From: Promethearchaeati archaeon
GTDB taxonomy: Archaea; Asgardarchaeota; Njordarchaeia; Njordarchaeales; Njordarchaeaceae
Direction: 5' to 3'
Assembly: GCA_026993975.1 (NCBI GenBank)
Contig: JALWRR010000010.1
Location: 1 to 32,031 of the forward strand
DNA: 32,031 bases
The position numbers were made by a program, and so were the translations under genes. Below the pieces are notes generated by a model. The model did no database searches. It was not told the origin of the DNA and saw only the letters and a program-made list of their open reading frames with translations. Shown here piece after piece: positions 1-9,535 of the stretch (the stretch's first letter is position 1; each line of letters begins with the position of its first letter).

Positions 1-318
1 GAAGGTTTATATGGTGGTTAGAAGCCATAAAGAATTGCTTAAATGCTATAAGACTAATTCTCAAAAGTATTAATAACTATTACTTCACCCATAAGAAAAG
101 TTTTATAATGCATTAATGACTTAAAACATATTTTGAAGAAACATAATTTTGTGCTTGGTGATAAAAATCGTTAACTTATTGTGAAAAGTATCTAGATAAA
201 AAATCAGAGAAAATTTCTCTTTCTGCCCTAAAATCCACGTTAAGTTGCTTTAAAGCGAGAGTTCAAAGTTCTACTATTCCTAAGGCATGGTTCCTTGAAT
301 TAATAGAGGTGTTAGCGC

Positions 319-1101
319 ATGCATAGTGATTGGACTAAAGGATTCTTTATTGATAAGGCGCACTTATTCCTAAGGATAATGAATTTGCATTGGGAGGTAG
401 CAGAAGCTGAGGCTAAAGGCATAGCCAAGATTCTATCAAAACACGGGGTCTCTAAAGGAAAGATCCTAGATTTAATGTGCGGTAATGGTAGAATAGCAGT
501 AAATCTAGCGAAACTTGGATACGAGGTTGTAGGGATCGATTTCTCATCCTTATATATAGAGGATGCTAAGAGAAAAGCGCGGGATCACAATGTGGAGAAA
601 AATACTAGATTTGTGCTTGGAGATATTCGCGAACTAGATTCCGTTGTAAATGAATCGGGATTCGATGCAGTGATTAATGTTTGGACATCTATAGGTTATT
701 ATGACGAGAAGACAGATGAAGAAATGTTTAGTAAAGCTGCTGAATTATCCAAAGATAATGCGATTCTAGTTATAGTGAATACAGCTTCAAGAGACTCTAT
801 CTTAAGAACCTTTATGCCTAGATCAATAAGTTGTTGGGAAGATCTAGTTGTTATAGAGGATCATGAATTCAACAAATTTACCTCGAGAATGAAAAGCATA
901 TGGATATTCTATGAGAGGAGAGGCGAAGATCTAATTTACATTGATAAGCTCGAGTTAAATCTAAGACTCTACAGTATTCATGAACTTTATAATTTACTCA
1001 AGAAAGCTAGCTGGGAGATAATTGAAACATATAAAAGCTTAAGAACACTAGAGCAGGGAGGACCAACAGACCCAATAAATATTGTTGCTAAGAAAATTTG
1101 A
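319..1101 (+). CDS. class I SAM-dependent methyltransferase
   Basis: 260 aa; motif I ILDLMCGNGRIAVNLAKLGYEVVGIDFS and a following acidic motif. Confidence 0.85.
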   Translation: MHSDWTKGFFIDKAHLFLRIMNLHWEVAEAEAKGIAKILSKHGVSKGKILDLMCGNGRIAVNLAKLGYEVVGIDFSSLYIEDAKRKARDHNVEKNTRFVLGDIRELDSVVNESGFDAVINVWTSIGYYDEKTDEEMFSKAAELSKDNAILVIVNTASRDSILRTFMPRSISCWEDLVVIEDHEFNKFTSRMKSIWIFYERRGEDLIYIDKLELNLRLYSIHELYNLLKKASWEIIETYKSLRTLEQGGPTDPINIVAKKI

Positions 1102-1149
1102 TTATGAACCTTCCCAAGCATGAAATAAAAAAGGATAGAAAATAAAGAT

Positions 1150-1536
1150 TTATTCAACTTTTAATTCTTTTTCACTCTTCCAGAGACCATGTATATTGCA
1201 GTACGAGTGAGCTATTAGTTTCCCAGATTTCTCTGTCTTGAAAGCAAAAACAGCGATAGGCTCTGTATATATCGTGCTCTTATTAGGACCCTGCACGGAT
1301 TCCCCATGAGCATTAAAGTAAGCTTTCCCTATTTCATAGGGGAACTTCTCTCCATCAGGCCAGAAAATCAGCTGGATCCATTTAATATGGTGCTCGGTAG
1401 TATTAGGATGCGGTATCTCCTTACCAACTTGAACAGTAACCTTAACTACTTCACCCTTCTTAACAACATCTGGAGCATCAATAACAGGCACATGCTTTTC
1501 AGCTTTCCAATCAGCAGTCTGCCATAAATCACTCAT
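1150..1536 (-). CDS. superoxide reductase (neelaredoxin/desulfoferrodoxin family)
   Basis: 128 aa; KHVPVIDAP, PHPNTTEHHIKWIQL and C-terminal CNIHGLW metal-centre motifs typical of the SOR Fe(His)4Cys site. Confidence 0.92.
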   Translation of the reverse strand: MSDLWQTADWKAEKHVPVIDAPDVVKKGEVVKVTVQVGKEIPHPNTTEHHIKWIQLIFWPDGEKFPYEIGKAYFNAHGESVQGPNKSTIYTEPIAVFAFKTEKSGKLIAHSYCNIHGLWKSEKELKVE

Positions 1537-1680
1537 TACGAATCACCTAAATTTACTTTCTGTATTATTTCTCTTAAATATAATTTCGTTATTATTAAAT
1601 TTTTCTACATGAAAAAAGATGATAATTTTTTATAATTAATCTGCCATTTTTAAATATGAAAATTCTAAAAGGTGTATTTA

Positions 1681-2172
1681 GTGGGTAAAAAAGCGCGTGA
1701 ACTTGTTAAAGATTTCGCAGATGAATTAATAAAATTGCTAAATAAGGCTTATGCCGATGAATTAATAGCTGTTTTCTATTACAAGCATGCGGCTAAGATG
1801 GCTAAAGGATTAAACGCACCTAATGTTGCTTCAGCTCTAGAAAAAGCTGCTAAGGATGAGGAAGAGCATGCTGATGAGTTAGCTGAGAGAATTATTCAAC
1901 TTGGTGGGGAACCAATAAGGGATTTCAGTAAGATAGTTCCTGAAGCTAATTGCCCTAAAGTTGATTTACCAGATGATTGGAGCAATCTAAAAGCAATTCT
2001 CAGAGCAGTTATAGATGCAGAAAGATGCGCTATTGATGTTTACCAAAAAATAATTGATTGGTTAAAGAATGTTGGAAGAGACCCAGTTACTTGGCATGTG
2101 GTTAGGCACATAATGCAGGAAGAAATGGAGCATGAAGAGATGTTTGAAACGATTCTAGGTGAGGATTACTAG
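1681..2172 (+). CDS. DPS-like (DPSL/thioferritin-type) ferritin-like protein
   Basis: Four-helix diiron pattern (E..H: DEEEHADE; EEMEHEE) plus paired Cys (EANCPK, AERCAID) as in archaeal DPSL proteins. GTG at 1681 preferred over the GTG at 1672 because GGTG at 1671-1674 looks like a Shine-Dalgarno site. Confidence 0.8.
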   Translation: MGKKARELVKDFADELIKLLNKAYADELIAVFYYKHAAKMAKGLNAPNVASALEKAAKDEEEHADELAERIIQLGGEPIRDFSKIVPEANCPKVDLPDDWSNLKAILRAVIDAERCAIDVYQKIIDWLKNVGRDPVTWHVVRHIMQEEMEHEEMFETILGEDY

Positions 2173-2182
2173 GGGATCAGAG

Positions 2183-2659
2183 ATGGATAAGGAAGAGTTA
2201 AAAAATTTCTTAAGAAACCAGATAGATATTGAGAATAGGATAGTTCGTAGGGTAGAGGAGAATACAAAAGAAACGAAAAACCTATTAATCAGGGAATTAT
2301 TAAGAGGAATAGCTTACGATTCAATGAAACATGCTAATATGCTTAGCGGTCTAATAGCTATACTAGAGTCCAAGACTCCACTAATTTCAGAAGAGGAATC
2401 AAAAGAATTCCTAGAGGGAATCCGAGAACACATAAAGCTTGAACAAAAAGCAATCGAAACATACTCAATTCTGATACATCAAGTAACTGATGAGAGAGTA
2501 AAAATGATTATTAGTTATATCCTAGAGGACGAGAAGAGACATCACGCATTACTTAAAAGAATAGAGGAAGCAATAATACAGAAGCAAACACTAACCGAGG
2601 AAGATTTATTTAACCTAGTTTGGCAATTCTCCGTCTCTCATGGAACTCCAGGTGGTTAA
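2183..2659 (+). CDS. rubrerythrin-like / ferritin-like diiron protein lacking its own rubredoxin domain
   Basis: DIENRI...DSMKHANM...EQKAIE...[10 protein letters not shown] duplicated diiron helices; ATG at 2183 preceded by AGGGGATCAGAG. Confidence 0.72.
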   Translation: MDKEELKNFLRNQIDIENRIVRRVEENTKETKNLLIRELLRGIAYDSMKHANMLSGLIAILESKTPLISEEESKEFLEGIREHIKLEQKAIETYSILIHQVTDERVKMIISYILEDEKRHHALLKRIEEAIIQKQTLTEEDLFNLVWQFSVSHGTPGG

Positions 2660-2660
2660 T

Positions 2661-2798
2661 TTGGCTAAATGGGAGTGCTCTGTCTGTGGCTATATATATG
2701 ATGAGTCCGCAGAGGGAAGAAAATTCGAGGATCTACCCGATGATTGGGTATGCCCTGTATGTGGTGCTCCTAAAAGCGCTTTTAATAAACTAGATTAA
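2661..2798 (+). CDS. rubredoxin, short (45 aa) form
   Basis: Not in the supplied ORF track. TTG start at 2661, 1 nt after the upstream stop; translation [45 protein letters not shown] with two CxxCG knuckles and [14 protein letters not shown]. Confidence 0.95.
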   Translation: MAKWECSVCGYIYDESAEGRKFEDLPDDWVCPVCGAPKSAFNKLD

Positions 2799-2862
2799 TT
2801 TAAAAACTCTCTTATGTTTTTATTTGTTTAATTACGTTGATATTGACTTTTTCTCAGCGATT

Positions 2863-2881
2863 AGGTAAATACAAGTTACCT
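2863..2881. promoter_or_regulatory. inverted repeat AGGTAA-N7-TTACCT abutting a TATA-like TTTATATT upstream of the kor operon
   Basis: Perfect 6-bp arms at 2863-2868 and 2876-2881; TTTATATT follows immediately. Confidence 0.4.
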
Positions 2882-2943
2882 TTATATTGTTATTTCATAT
2901 CTACTATCAGTTAATATCCAGATACTAATGTATATACTTATTA

Positions 2944-3261
2944 ATGGTTAACACTTATTCCATAAATATTTGGGGAAGACAAATGATTAATAATCAAAAA
3001 CAAAAAACCCAAACTATTCAAGTTAAGAGAAGAGGCATAGTTTATCTGGTTAAAGATAGATGCAAGGGATGCGGATTCTGTATTGAATTCTGTCCGATGG
3101 GAGTACTGAAACCATCAAAAGATTTTAACGCACAGGGATACCACTATCCAATACTTGTTGAAGAACCACCTAATAAAGTGTGTATAGCTTGCGGATTCTG
3201 CACAGTTATCTGTCCTGAATTCGCTATTTACGCTGAACCAATGGAGGAGGAGAAAAAATGA
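2944..3261 (+). CDS. korD: 2-oxoacid:ferredoxin oxidoreductase delta subunit, 2x[4Fe-4S] ferredoxin
   Basis: CKGCGFCIEFCP and CIACGFCTVICP motifs, overlapping start of the alpha subunit. True start may be ATG at 2984. Confidence 0.85.
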   Translation: MVNTYSINIWGRQMINNQKQKTQTIQVKRRGIVYLVKDRCKGCGFCIEFCPMGVLKPSKDFNAQGYHYPILVEEPPNKVCIACGFCTVICPEFAIYAEPMEEEKK

Positions 3262-4397
3262 GTCTAGAACCGGGAACATACTTCTTTAGTGGAAATGAAG
3301 CAGTCGCTGAAGCAGCTCTATTGGCTGGATGCAGATTCTTTGCGGGATACCCAATTACACCTACATCAGAGCTAGCAGAGAGAATGGCTAGAAGATTACC
3401 CCAAGTTGGTGGAGTCTTTATTCAGATGGAGGATGAAATTGGTTCAATAATGGCTATAATTGGTGCTTCTTGGGGTGGTTTAAAAGCCATGACAGCGACT
3501 TCAGGTCCTGGTTTTAGTTTAATGCAAGAAAGCATTGGTTTTGCAGCGATGACGGAGACACCTATAGTTGTCTGTAATGTTCAGAGAGCTGGTCCTTCTA
3601 CTGGTATGCCAACCTATGTTGGTCAGGGCGATGTTATGCAAGCTAAGTGGGGTTCTCACGGGCCTTATGAAATAATCGCTTTATCTCCTAGTTCTGTTCA
3701 AGAGTGTTTTGACATGACTATACGGGCTTTTAATCTCTCTGAGAAATACCGGGTTCCAGTTATTCTCTTGATGGATGAGCGGTTGAGCCATCTCTATGAA
3801 AAAGTTCGTGTTCCAAGTAAGAATGAGCTGATAATTATTAATAGGAAGAAACCAAGAGAGAAAAAAGGTTTTCTGCCTTATAAAGCTGATGATGATTTAG
3901 TACCACCTATGCCACCAGTTGGAGAAGGATATCATTTTCATGTTACTGGATTAACTCATGATGAGCGGGGTTATCCTCATATGGATCCAGAAGTTCAAGA
4001 GAGTTTAATTAGAAGGTTGAATGATAAGATTAGGAAGCATGTTGATGACATAGTAGAAATAGATACCTTCATGATGGATGACGCGGATATCGCTATTGTT
4101 GCTTTTGGAAGTGTCGTTAGACCATCGATCAGAGCTATTAAGTTATCTAGAGAAAGAAATATTAGGGCTGGTTTAATTGCTTTAAAAACTATTTGGCCTT
4201 TCCCAGATAAGTTCTTTGAAGATATATCAAGCAGAATCAATACTTTTATTGTCGCGGAGATTAATTATGGCCAAGTTGTTAGAGAGGTTAAGAGGGCTAT
4301 TGGTGATAAAGCTAAAGTATTATTATTACCTAAGATGGGAGGAGCTCTTCATACTCCCGAAGAATTATTAGACATCTTAATGAGGGAGGCGAAATAG
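3258..4397 (+). CDS. korA: 2-oxoacid (2-oxoglutarate-type) ferredoxin oxidoreductase alpha subunit
   Basis: GNEAVAEAALLAGCRFFAGYPITPTSELAE, MEDEIGSIMAIIGASWGG, TSGPGFSLMQE. Confidence 0.92.
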   Translation: MSLEPGTYFFSGNEAVAEAALLAGCRFFAGYPITPTSELAERMARRLPQVGGVFIQMEDEIGSIMAIIGASWGGLKAMTATSGPGFSLMQESIGFAAMTETPIVVCNVQRAGPSTGMPTYVGQGDVMQAKWGSHGPYEIIALSPSSVQECFDMTIRAFNLSEKYRVPVILLMDERLSHLYEKVRVPSKNELIIINRKKPREKKGFLPYKADDDLVPPMPPVGEGYHFHVTGLTHDERGYPHMDPEVQESLIRRLNDKIRKHVDDIVEIDTFMMDDADIAIVAFGSVVRPSIRAIKLSRERNIRAGLIALKTIWPFPDKFFEDISSRINTFIVAEINYGQVVREVKRAIGDKAKVLLLPKMGGALHTPEELLDILMREAK

Positions 4398-4398
4398 C

Positions 4399-5250
4399 TT
4401 GCCCATGCAGTTCGTTAAATATCATGTTAGAGATAAATACTTGAAGACAGATAGGTTACCACACATATGGTGTCCTGGTTGCGGTATTGGATCCATATTG
4501 AACGCATTCTTACTTGGATTAGAAAAGGCAAACATTGATCCAGATAAATTACTGGTTGTTTCAGGGATAGGTTGCACTGGTAGGGTCGCGGGATACTTAA
4601 ATATGGATACTTTTCATACAACTCATGGGCGAGCAATACCATTTGCTATTGGTTTAAAGATAGCTAGACCCGATATGCACGTAGTAGTTTTTAGTGGAGA
4701 TGGGGATTTAGTGACAATAGGAGGTAATCACTTTATTCACGCTGCTAGACGAAACAATGATCTATTAGTAATACTAGTAAATAACCTTAATTATGGTATG
4801 ACTGGAGGTCAGGTTGGAGCAACAACACCTCACAACGCTATAACAACAACCACGCCATATGGGAATATTGAGGATGATTTCAATATCCCGTTCTTAGCAG
4901 CAGCCGCTGGCGCTGTTTATGTTGCTAGATGGACGTCTCTGCACGTAAGGAGATTAGCCTGGAGTATTGCGGAAGCGTTTCACAGAAAGGGTTTCAGGTT
5001 GATTGAGGTTATTTCTCAGTGCCCAACTACTTTTGGTCGTAGAAACAAGATGCCTAATGGTTTAGATATGTTGAAGTGGTTTAGGGATAATACCATTGTT
5101 AAGCATAATGCGGATTTGCGTGAAACCAGAATCGAGCTTAATAGGAAGATCGTTATAGGTAAGTTTATTGATATTAAAGATAAACCAACTTTTGAGGAAC
5201 AAGCTTATGGATTAGTGGAGAAGGTTAGAGGTGTGAAGCGTGGAGAATAG
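4399..5250 (+). CDS. korB: 2-oxoacid:ferredoxin oxidoreductase beta subunit (TPP-binding)
   Basis: WCPGCGIGSI, SGIGCTGR, HGRAIPFAIGLK, GDGDLVTIGGNHFIHAARRN, NNLNYGMTGGQ. Confidence 0.93.
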   Translation: MPMQFVKYHVRDKYLKTDRLPHIWCPGCGIGSILNAFLLGLEKANIDPDKLLVVSGIGCTGRVAGYLNMDTFHTTHGRAIPFAIGLKIARPDMHVVVFSGDGDLVTIGGNHFIHAARRNNDLLVILVNNLNYGMTGGQVGATTPHNAITTTTPYGNIEDDFNIPFLAAAAGAVYVARWTSLHVRRLAWSIAEAFHRKGFRLIEVISQCPTTFGRRNKMPNGLDMLKWFRDNTIVKHNADLRETRIELNRKIVIGKFIDIKDKPTFEEQAYGLVEKVRGVKRGE

Positions 5251-5821
5251 AGTTGAGATAATTATCTGTGGTTTTGGTGGTCAAGGTATAGTTAGAGCTG
5301 GTTACATAATTGGTTATGCTGCTGCTATATCTGAGGATTTAGAGAGCTCTTTCGTTCCTAGTTATGGGCCTGAGGCTCGTGGCGGCGAATGCGCTTCTAG
5401 AATCGTTATTGCTCGAGAAAAGATTGATTATCCATTCATCACTACTATAGATATATTAATCACAATGTCTGAGCCAGCTTACAAGAAGTATGTTAATTAC
5501 TTGAAGAAAGGTGGAATCATTCTGTATGATGAGGATCTAGTTGAGCTTGATGATAGAGCAAGAATAGCTTCAAAAACGTATGGAATACCTGCTACAAGGA
5601 TTGCTGAAGAGCTAGGAAACAGGATAGTTGCTAACATAGTTATGCTTGGTTTCTTCACATCGGTAACGGGTATTATAACTTACGAGGGCATGAAGAGAGC
5701 TGTCGAAGTAGGTGTGCCAGCGAGATTCAGGGAAATTAATTTAAAAGCGTTTGATATTGGTTATTCTTACGGAGAAAAATTAAAGAAAGAACGTGAATCA
5801 GAGGAACCATTAAGAAATTAG
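5240..5821 (+). CDS. korC: 2-oxoacid:ferredoxin oxidoreductase gamma subunit
   Basis: IICGFGGQGIVRAGYIIG, SYGPEARGGECASRIVI; overlaps korB by 11 nt. Confidence 0.92.
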   Translation: MENRVEIIICGFGGQGIVRAGYIIGYAAAISEDLESSFVPSYGPEARGGECASRIVIAREKIDYPFITTIDILITMSEPAYKKYVNYLKKGGIILYDEDLVELDDRARIASKTYGIPATRIAEELGNRIVANIVMLGFFTSVTGIITYEGMKRAVEVGVPARFREINLKAFDIGYSYGEKLKKERESEEPLRN

Positions 5822-5828
5822 CTTTGTT

Positions 5829-6686
5829 CTAGAATGTATGCAGGGTTCCCTTCTTCTTAGCTAGCTTTATACTATATTTATATGTTTTTAATCCAATTAC
5901 AAGCATTATTATTGTGAGTAAGTGAACTATCACAAGCTCTAGATCAAAGGGAGAAAGCTTGAAGCCCAAGAGATAAATCCCTCTCTCTATTAGTTCTGGA
6001 TTTATCCCGATTATAGACGCTCTAAAAATATCTATGTAGTAAGAGAATAGTATGACCTTAGATATCACTAGTGTCTGGCTTGGCAGTGCACTAAATGGAT
6101 AGAAAACAGCTCCAAAAACCATTAACAAGAACTGAACTATATTTGTAACCATAGCTGATCTCTTCATGTGTATGATTGCTGCTGCGTAAACATAACCAAA
6201 ACCAATGAAACCAATAATACTTATTATCAAAATGTAGATTGATAAGAGAATGTTCCTAGCTATGAATTCCCCTGTGAAAAACCAGAATGCTACTGGAATA
6301 AACAGTATCAATGGTATATCCCTCACGTATATTCTAAATAACCTAGCTAGAGGATAAATGTACTCGCTTACTGGGGAGAGAAAGTTCTGCTCAAGAATCC
6401 CCGTTACTTGATCGTACCTTAAACCACCACCTATTGACCAGAGCACATCACTAATAAACACGTATATTACGAAACCCCATAAAGCGAATAATGCTGGTGA
6501 TGCTCCACTAAACGTTGTTTCAGGGGAACTAAATAAAAGCATGGCTGTTGTGAAGATAGCTACCCAGAGAGATAATTCTATGAAATCAGCGATAAAGTTC
6601 AATGGATATCTAAGGGATATTTTTAGGAGGTATTTAGACATTTTCAATAGCGTTACTGTATCTTCAATTATCTCTTTAATACCCAC
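5829..6686 (-). CDS. ABC-2 type transporter permease
   Basis: Multi-TM; follows a second permease and an ATPase in an overlapping minus-strand operon. Confidence 0.85.
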   Translation of the reverse strand: MGIKEIIEDTVTLLKMSKYLLKISLRYPLNFIADFIELSLWVAIFTTAMLLFSSPETTFSGASPALFALWGFVIYVFISDVLWSIGGGLRYDQVTGILEQNFLSPVSEYIYPLARLFRIYVRDIPLILFIPVAFWFFTGEFIARNILLSIYILIISIIGFIGFGYVYAAAIIHMKRSAMVTNIVQFLLMVFGAVFYPFSALPSQTLVISKVILFSYYIDIFRASIIGINPELIERGIYLLGFKLSPFDLELVIVHLLTIIMLVIGLKTYKYSIKLAKKKGTLHTF

Positions 6687-7506
6687 TTAAACCACCCTCC
6701 TTCTTAGCTTTCTTCTCCACGTAATTAAACGTGGTCATACCGATTAACGGCCATAAAGCGCAATAAATTAGAAGGATGAATAAGTCTAGTTGCGGGTTAA
6801 AGATATATGAGATATTTAGGAGTACAGCTCTCATATCTTGAAGAGATACTGTTAGAGGTATTAGGAGAGCTATATATCTTATTAATTCAGGCATAATTGT
6901 TACCGGGTAAAATATACCAACGAGAAAAGCTATTCCAGGCTGCAATAATCTTATAACTGCCTCGGCTTCACGCATCTTAATAATTAAACTACCAATAAGT
7001 AGAGCAAATCCCGTTAATGGCAGGACTCCTAAAATGAGATAAATTATTGTTAGTATCATAGCTGGGCTGATCAGGACCCCAATGAAATTAAATAGTACTC
7101 CAGCTACAAATAGAGCTATAACGAATTGTATTGAAGAGTTAAAGAGCGCCCATACAGTGGAGCTAGCTAAGAGCTCAATCGGGTTAACAGGAGTTAATAA
7201 TAATTGCTCTAAAGTACCCATCTCTTGCTCCTCTCTAATCCACATCCCAAAATCCCACATAATACTTATGCTTACTAGCCATATTAAGGATCCTAGAATC
7301 ATAAATAACGTGTAGTTAGGTGTCCCAACATTCATTTTGAAATTGATAGCTGCTTGCTGCGGGGAACCAGCTACCGCCCAACCAAGAATTATTGGAATAA
7401 CAGAGAACACTATTGGGAGTATAATAAACATAATGAACCATCCAGGGTACCTAACAGTATATTTCCATCGCACCTTAAACACAGCTTTAATTACCCTAAG
7501 CATCAT
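6676..7506 (-). CDS. ABC-2 type transporter permease
   Basis: Multi-TM; REEQEMGTLEQLLLTPVNPIELL motif typical of ABC-2 permeases; overlaps neighbouring genes. Confidence 0.88.
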   Translation of the reverse strand: MMLRVIKAVFKVRWKYTVRYPGWFIMFIILPIVFSVIPIILGWAVAGSPQQAAINFKMNVGTPNYTLFMILGSLIWLVSISIMWDFGMWIREEQEMGTLEQLLLTPVNPIELLASSTVWALFNSSIQFVIALFVAGVLFNFIGVLISPAMILTIIYLILGVLPLTGFALLIGSLIIKMREAEAVIRLLQPGIAFLVGIFYPVTIMPELIRYIALLIPLTVSLQDMRAVLLNISYIFNPQLDLFILLIYCALWPLIGMTTFNYVEKKAKKEGGLSGY

Positions 7507-8531
7507 AACCCCTCCCTTGTATCCTCAGACAATAATCTACCCGTATAATGCAAGAACACATCCTCTAGAGTGGGTTCCTTGGGATTAATATAGAGGAGAT
7601 CGTACTTCTCATTAACTATCTGATTTATTATCTCTGGAAGTATCTCTCTAGGTGAGTCACAAAGCACTCTTATTCTAATAGCATCTCTATGATCCACTCT
7701 AACGTAATTAGCAGCAACGCTAGTGACACCGTCAATAGATTTAATGAAACTTATTAATTCATCCACCCTATTACCAAGAATATCAATCTCAATAGAACTC
7801 ATACCTTTAAGCGTGCTCTTTAATTCATCAGGCGTTCCAATTGCGAGAATTCTACCCTTATCGATTATAGCTACTCTATCACATAATTGTTCAGCTTCAT
7901 GCATCAGATGAGTTGTCAACAATATTGTTTTACCCTGATCCTTCTTCAACTCCTTAACCTTTCTCCTAATCATAGCAGCGTTCCTAGGATCCATCGTGAC
8001 AGTAGGCTCATCCAAAAATAGGAGGGGGGCATCGTTAATTAGGGCTTTAGCGAAAGCTAAAAGCATCTTCTGGCCACTACTATAAGTCTCAACTAATCTA
8101 TCTATAAAATCATTTAAACCAATAAAATCAGCAATCTCATTAATCCTCTCCTTGAGCTCTCTTGGCGGTATGCGATAAAGCGCCCCAAAATACTCTAAAT
8201 TCTCTCTCCCAGTAAGCTTCCAGTACAAACTTCTCTCACCCATCAACATTACTCCAATCTTTTTCCTAACCTCAACAGATTCTTTTACAACGTCATGCCC
8301 AAGAACTATTGCTTTCCCCTTATCTGGAAGAAGAAGCGTTGTTAATATCTTTATTAAGGTGGTTTTACCAGCACCGTTAGGACCCAGTAAGCCAAAGATT
8401 TCCCCTTCATATATCTCCAGATCTATTCCTCTCAGTGCGTGAACTATCTTTTTCTCTTTCTTGAAAATGCCTTTCTGTATTTCCGATACATAATCCTTAT
8501 AGATCCCAATCGTTCGAACAACTTCGTTCAT
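7503..8531 (-). CDS. ABC transporter ATP-binding protein (DrrA-like, ABC-2 exporter)
   Basis: Walker A GLLGPNGAGKTT, YSSGQKM signature variant, Walker B LLFLDEPT. Confidence 0.95.
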   Translation of the reverse strand: MNEVVRTIGIYKDYVSEIQKGIFKKEKKIVHALRGIDLEIYEGEIFGLLGPNGAGKTTLIKILTTLLLPDKGKAIVLGHDVVKESVEVRKKIGVMLMGERSLYWKLTGRENLEYFGALYRIPPRELKERINEIADFIGLNDFIDRLVETYSSGQKMLLAFAKALINDAPLLFLDEPTVTMDPRNAAMIRRKVKELKKDQGKTILLTTHLMHEAEQLCDRVAIIDKGRILAIGTPDELKSTLKGMSSIEIDILGNRVDELISFIKSIDGVTSVAANYVRVDHRDAIRIRVLCDSPREILPEIINQIVNEKYDLLYINPKEPTLEDVFLHYTGRLLSEDTREGL

Positions 8532-8693
8532 AATAACAGCCTCATGAAGTTTATTTACATTTATCTGAACTATAATAAATTGTAGTTTTACTTTAATATA
8601 TAAAATTTACGTTAACAAGACATAATTATGCGAGATTTAAAAAGTTCGTAAAATAAATAATCTCAAGGACTAGGTTGATTCTGGTAATCATTA

Positions 8694-9394
8694 TGCGTGA
8701 AGAGATTCTATCGCCTTTTTATATCATTTTAATTGGAACTATACTCACTGTAATAGTTGCACTAGAAAGTATTTACTACGTGCCTTGGTCTCCCTACTTC
8801 CTGATTTATGCCGCTCTAGCAATAATAATACCAATTTATGCTAAGTCATATCGATTTGGCTCTCTTAGATATGCATTCTCTAAAAAGAATTTAGTAAGCT
8901 TTATAATATTTCTCACATTGATCTCGATGGTTCTATTTGTAATTGAATACACCTATAACTATATTCTATCCTTATACGGATTCGGCAACAATCCTTATTA
9001 CAGCTTAAGTGAAGCCTTACATGATCTAGCTGAAAAAGCTGGCTTAAAATTCGGGATTAACGTAGAAACTGCTATTGGAATATATGCTATATACGTTATT
9101 GTTTGGGCTCCAATTGGGGAAGAATTATTTTATAGAGGATACATGTTTGGTGGGCTTCGAAACAGATATAATTTTGCTACTTCAGCTATATTATCATCAT
9201 TATTCTTCTGTATCAGACATATGACTCACTTCATCTTTCTCTTACCATTCTACCCACTATATGCAGCTATTTTCTGGGCATTTCACACATTCATTTTCGG
9301 AATACTAATATCATATGCTTACGAGAAAACTGATACCCTGTACATCCCGGTACTTATCCACTTCCTATATAACTTGATTGATGCACTTATCTAA
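8694..9394 (+). CDS. CPBP family intramembrane metalloprotease (CAAX protease-like)
   Basis: EELFYRGYMFGGLR, FCIRHMTHF, FHTFIFGILISY, LIHFLYNLID motifs. ATG at 8694 seems more likely than the ORF-track start at 8675. Confidence 0.85.
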
Positions 9395-9535
9395 TTGGAA
9401 TTAAATTATTGCTAATTAAATAGTAAGAAAACTTTTTTATTAATGAAAAAACAATTATATCACTGATACTATCTCTTAAATTCTTTTAACTTATAATAAT
9501 TGATTAGTAACTAGGGGATAAAAATACTTAAGAAA

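Noticed and set aside
1-114. Open frame RFIWWLEAIKNCLNAIRLILKSINNYYFTHKKSFIMH* running in from the left edge
   Set aside because: Could be the C-terminus of an upstream gene or remnant, but too short to support.
206-220. Palindrome AGAGAAAATTTCTCT upstream of the methyltransferase
   Set aside because: Short AT-rich palindromes are expected by chance at this base composition; no positional context for a promoter.
1306-1527. Plus-strand 73-aa ORF
   Set aside because: Antisense to superoxide reductase; no motif.
7082-7911. Plus-strand ORFs 7082-7315, 7337-7588, 7354-7548, 7723-7911
   Set aside because: Antisense to well-supported ABC transporter genes; no motifs.
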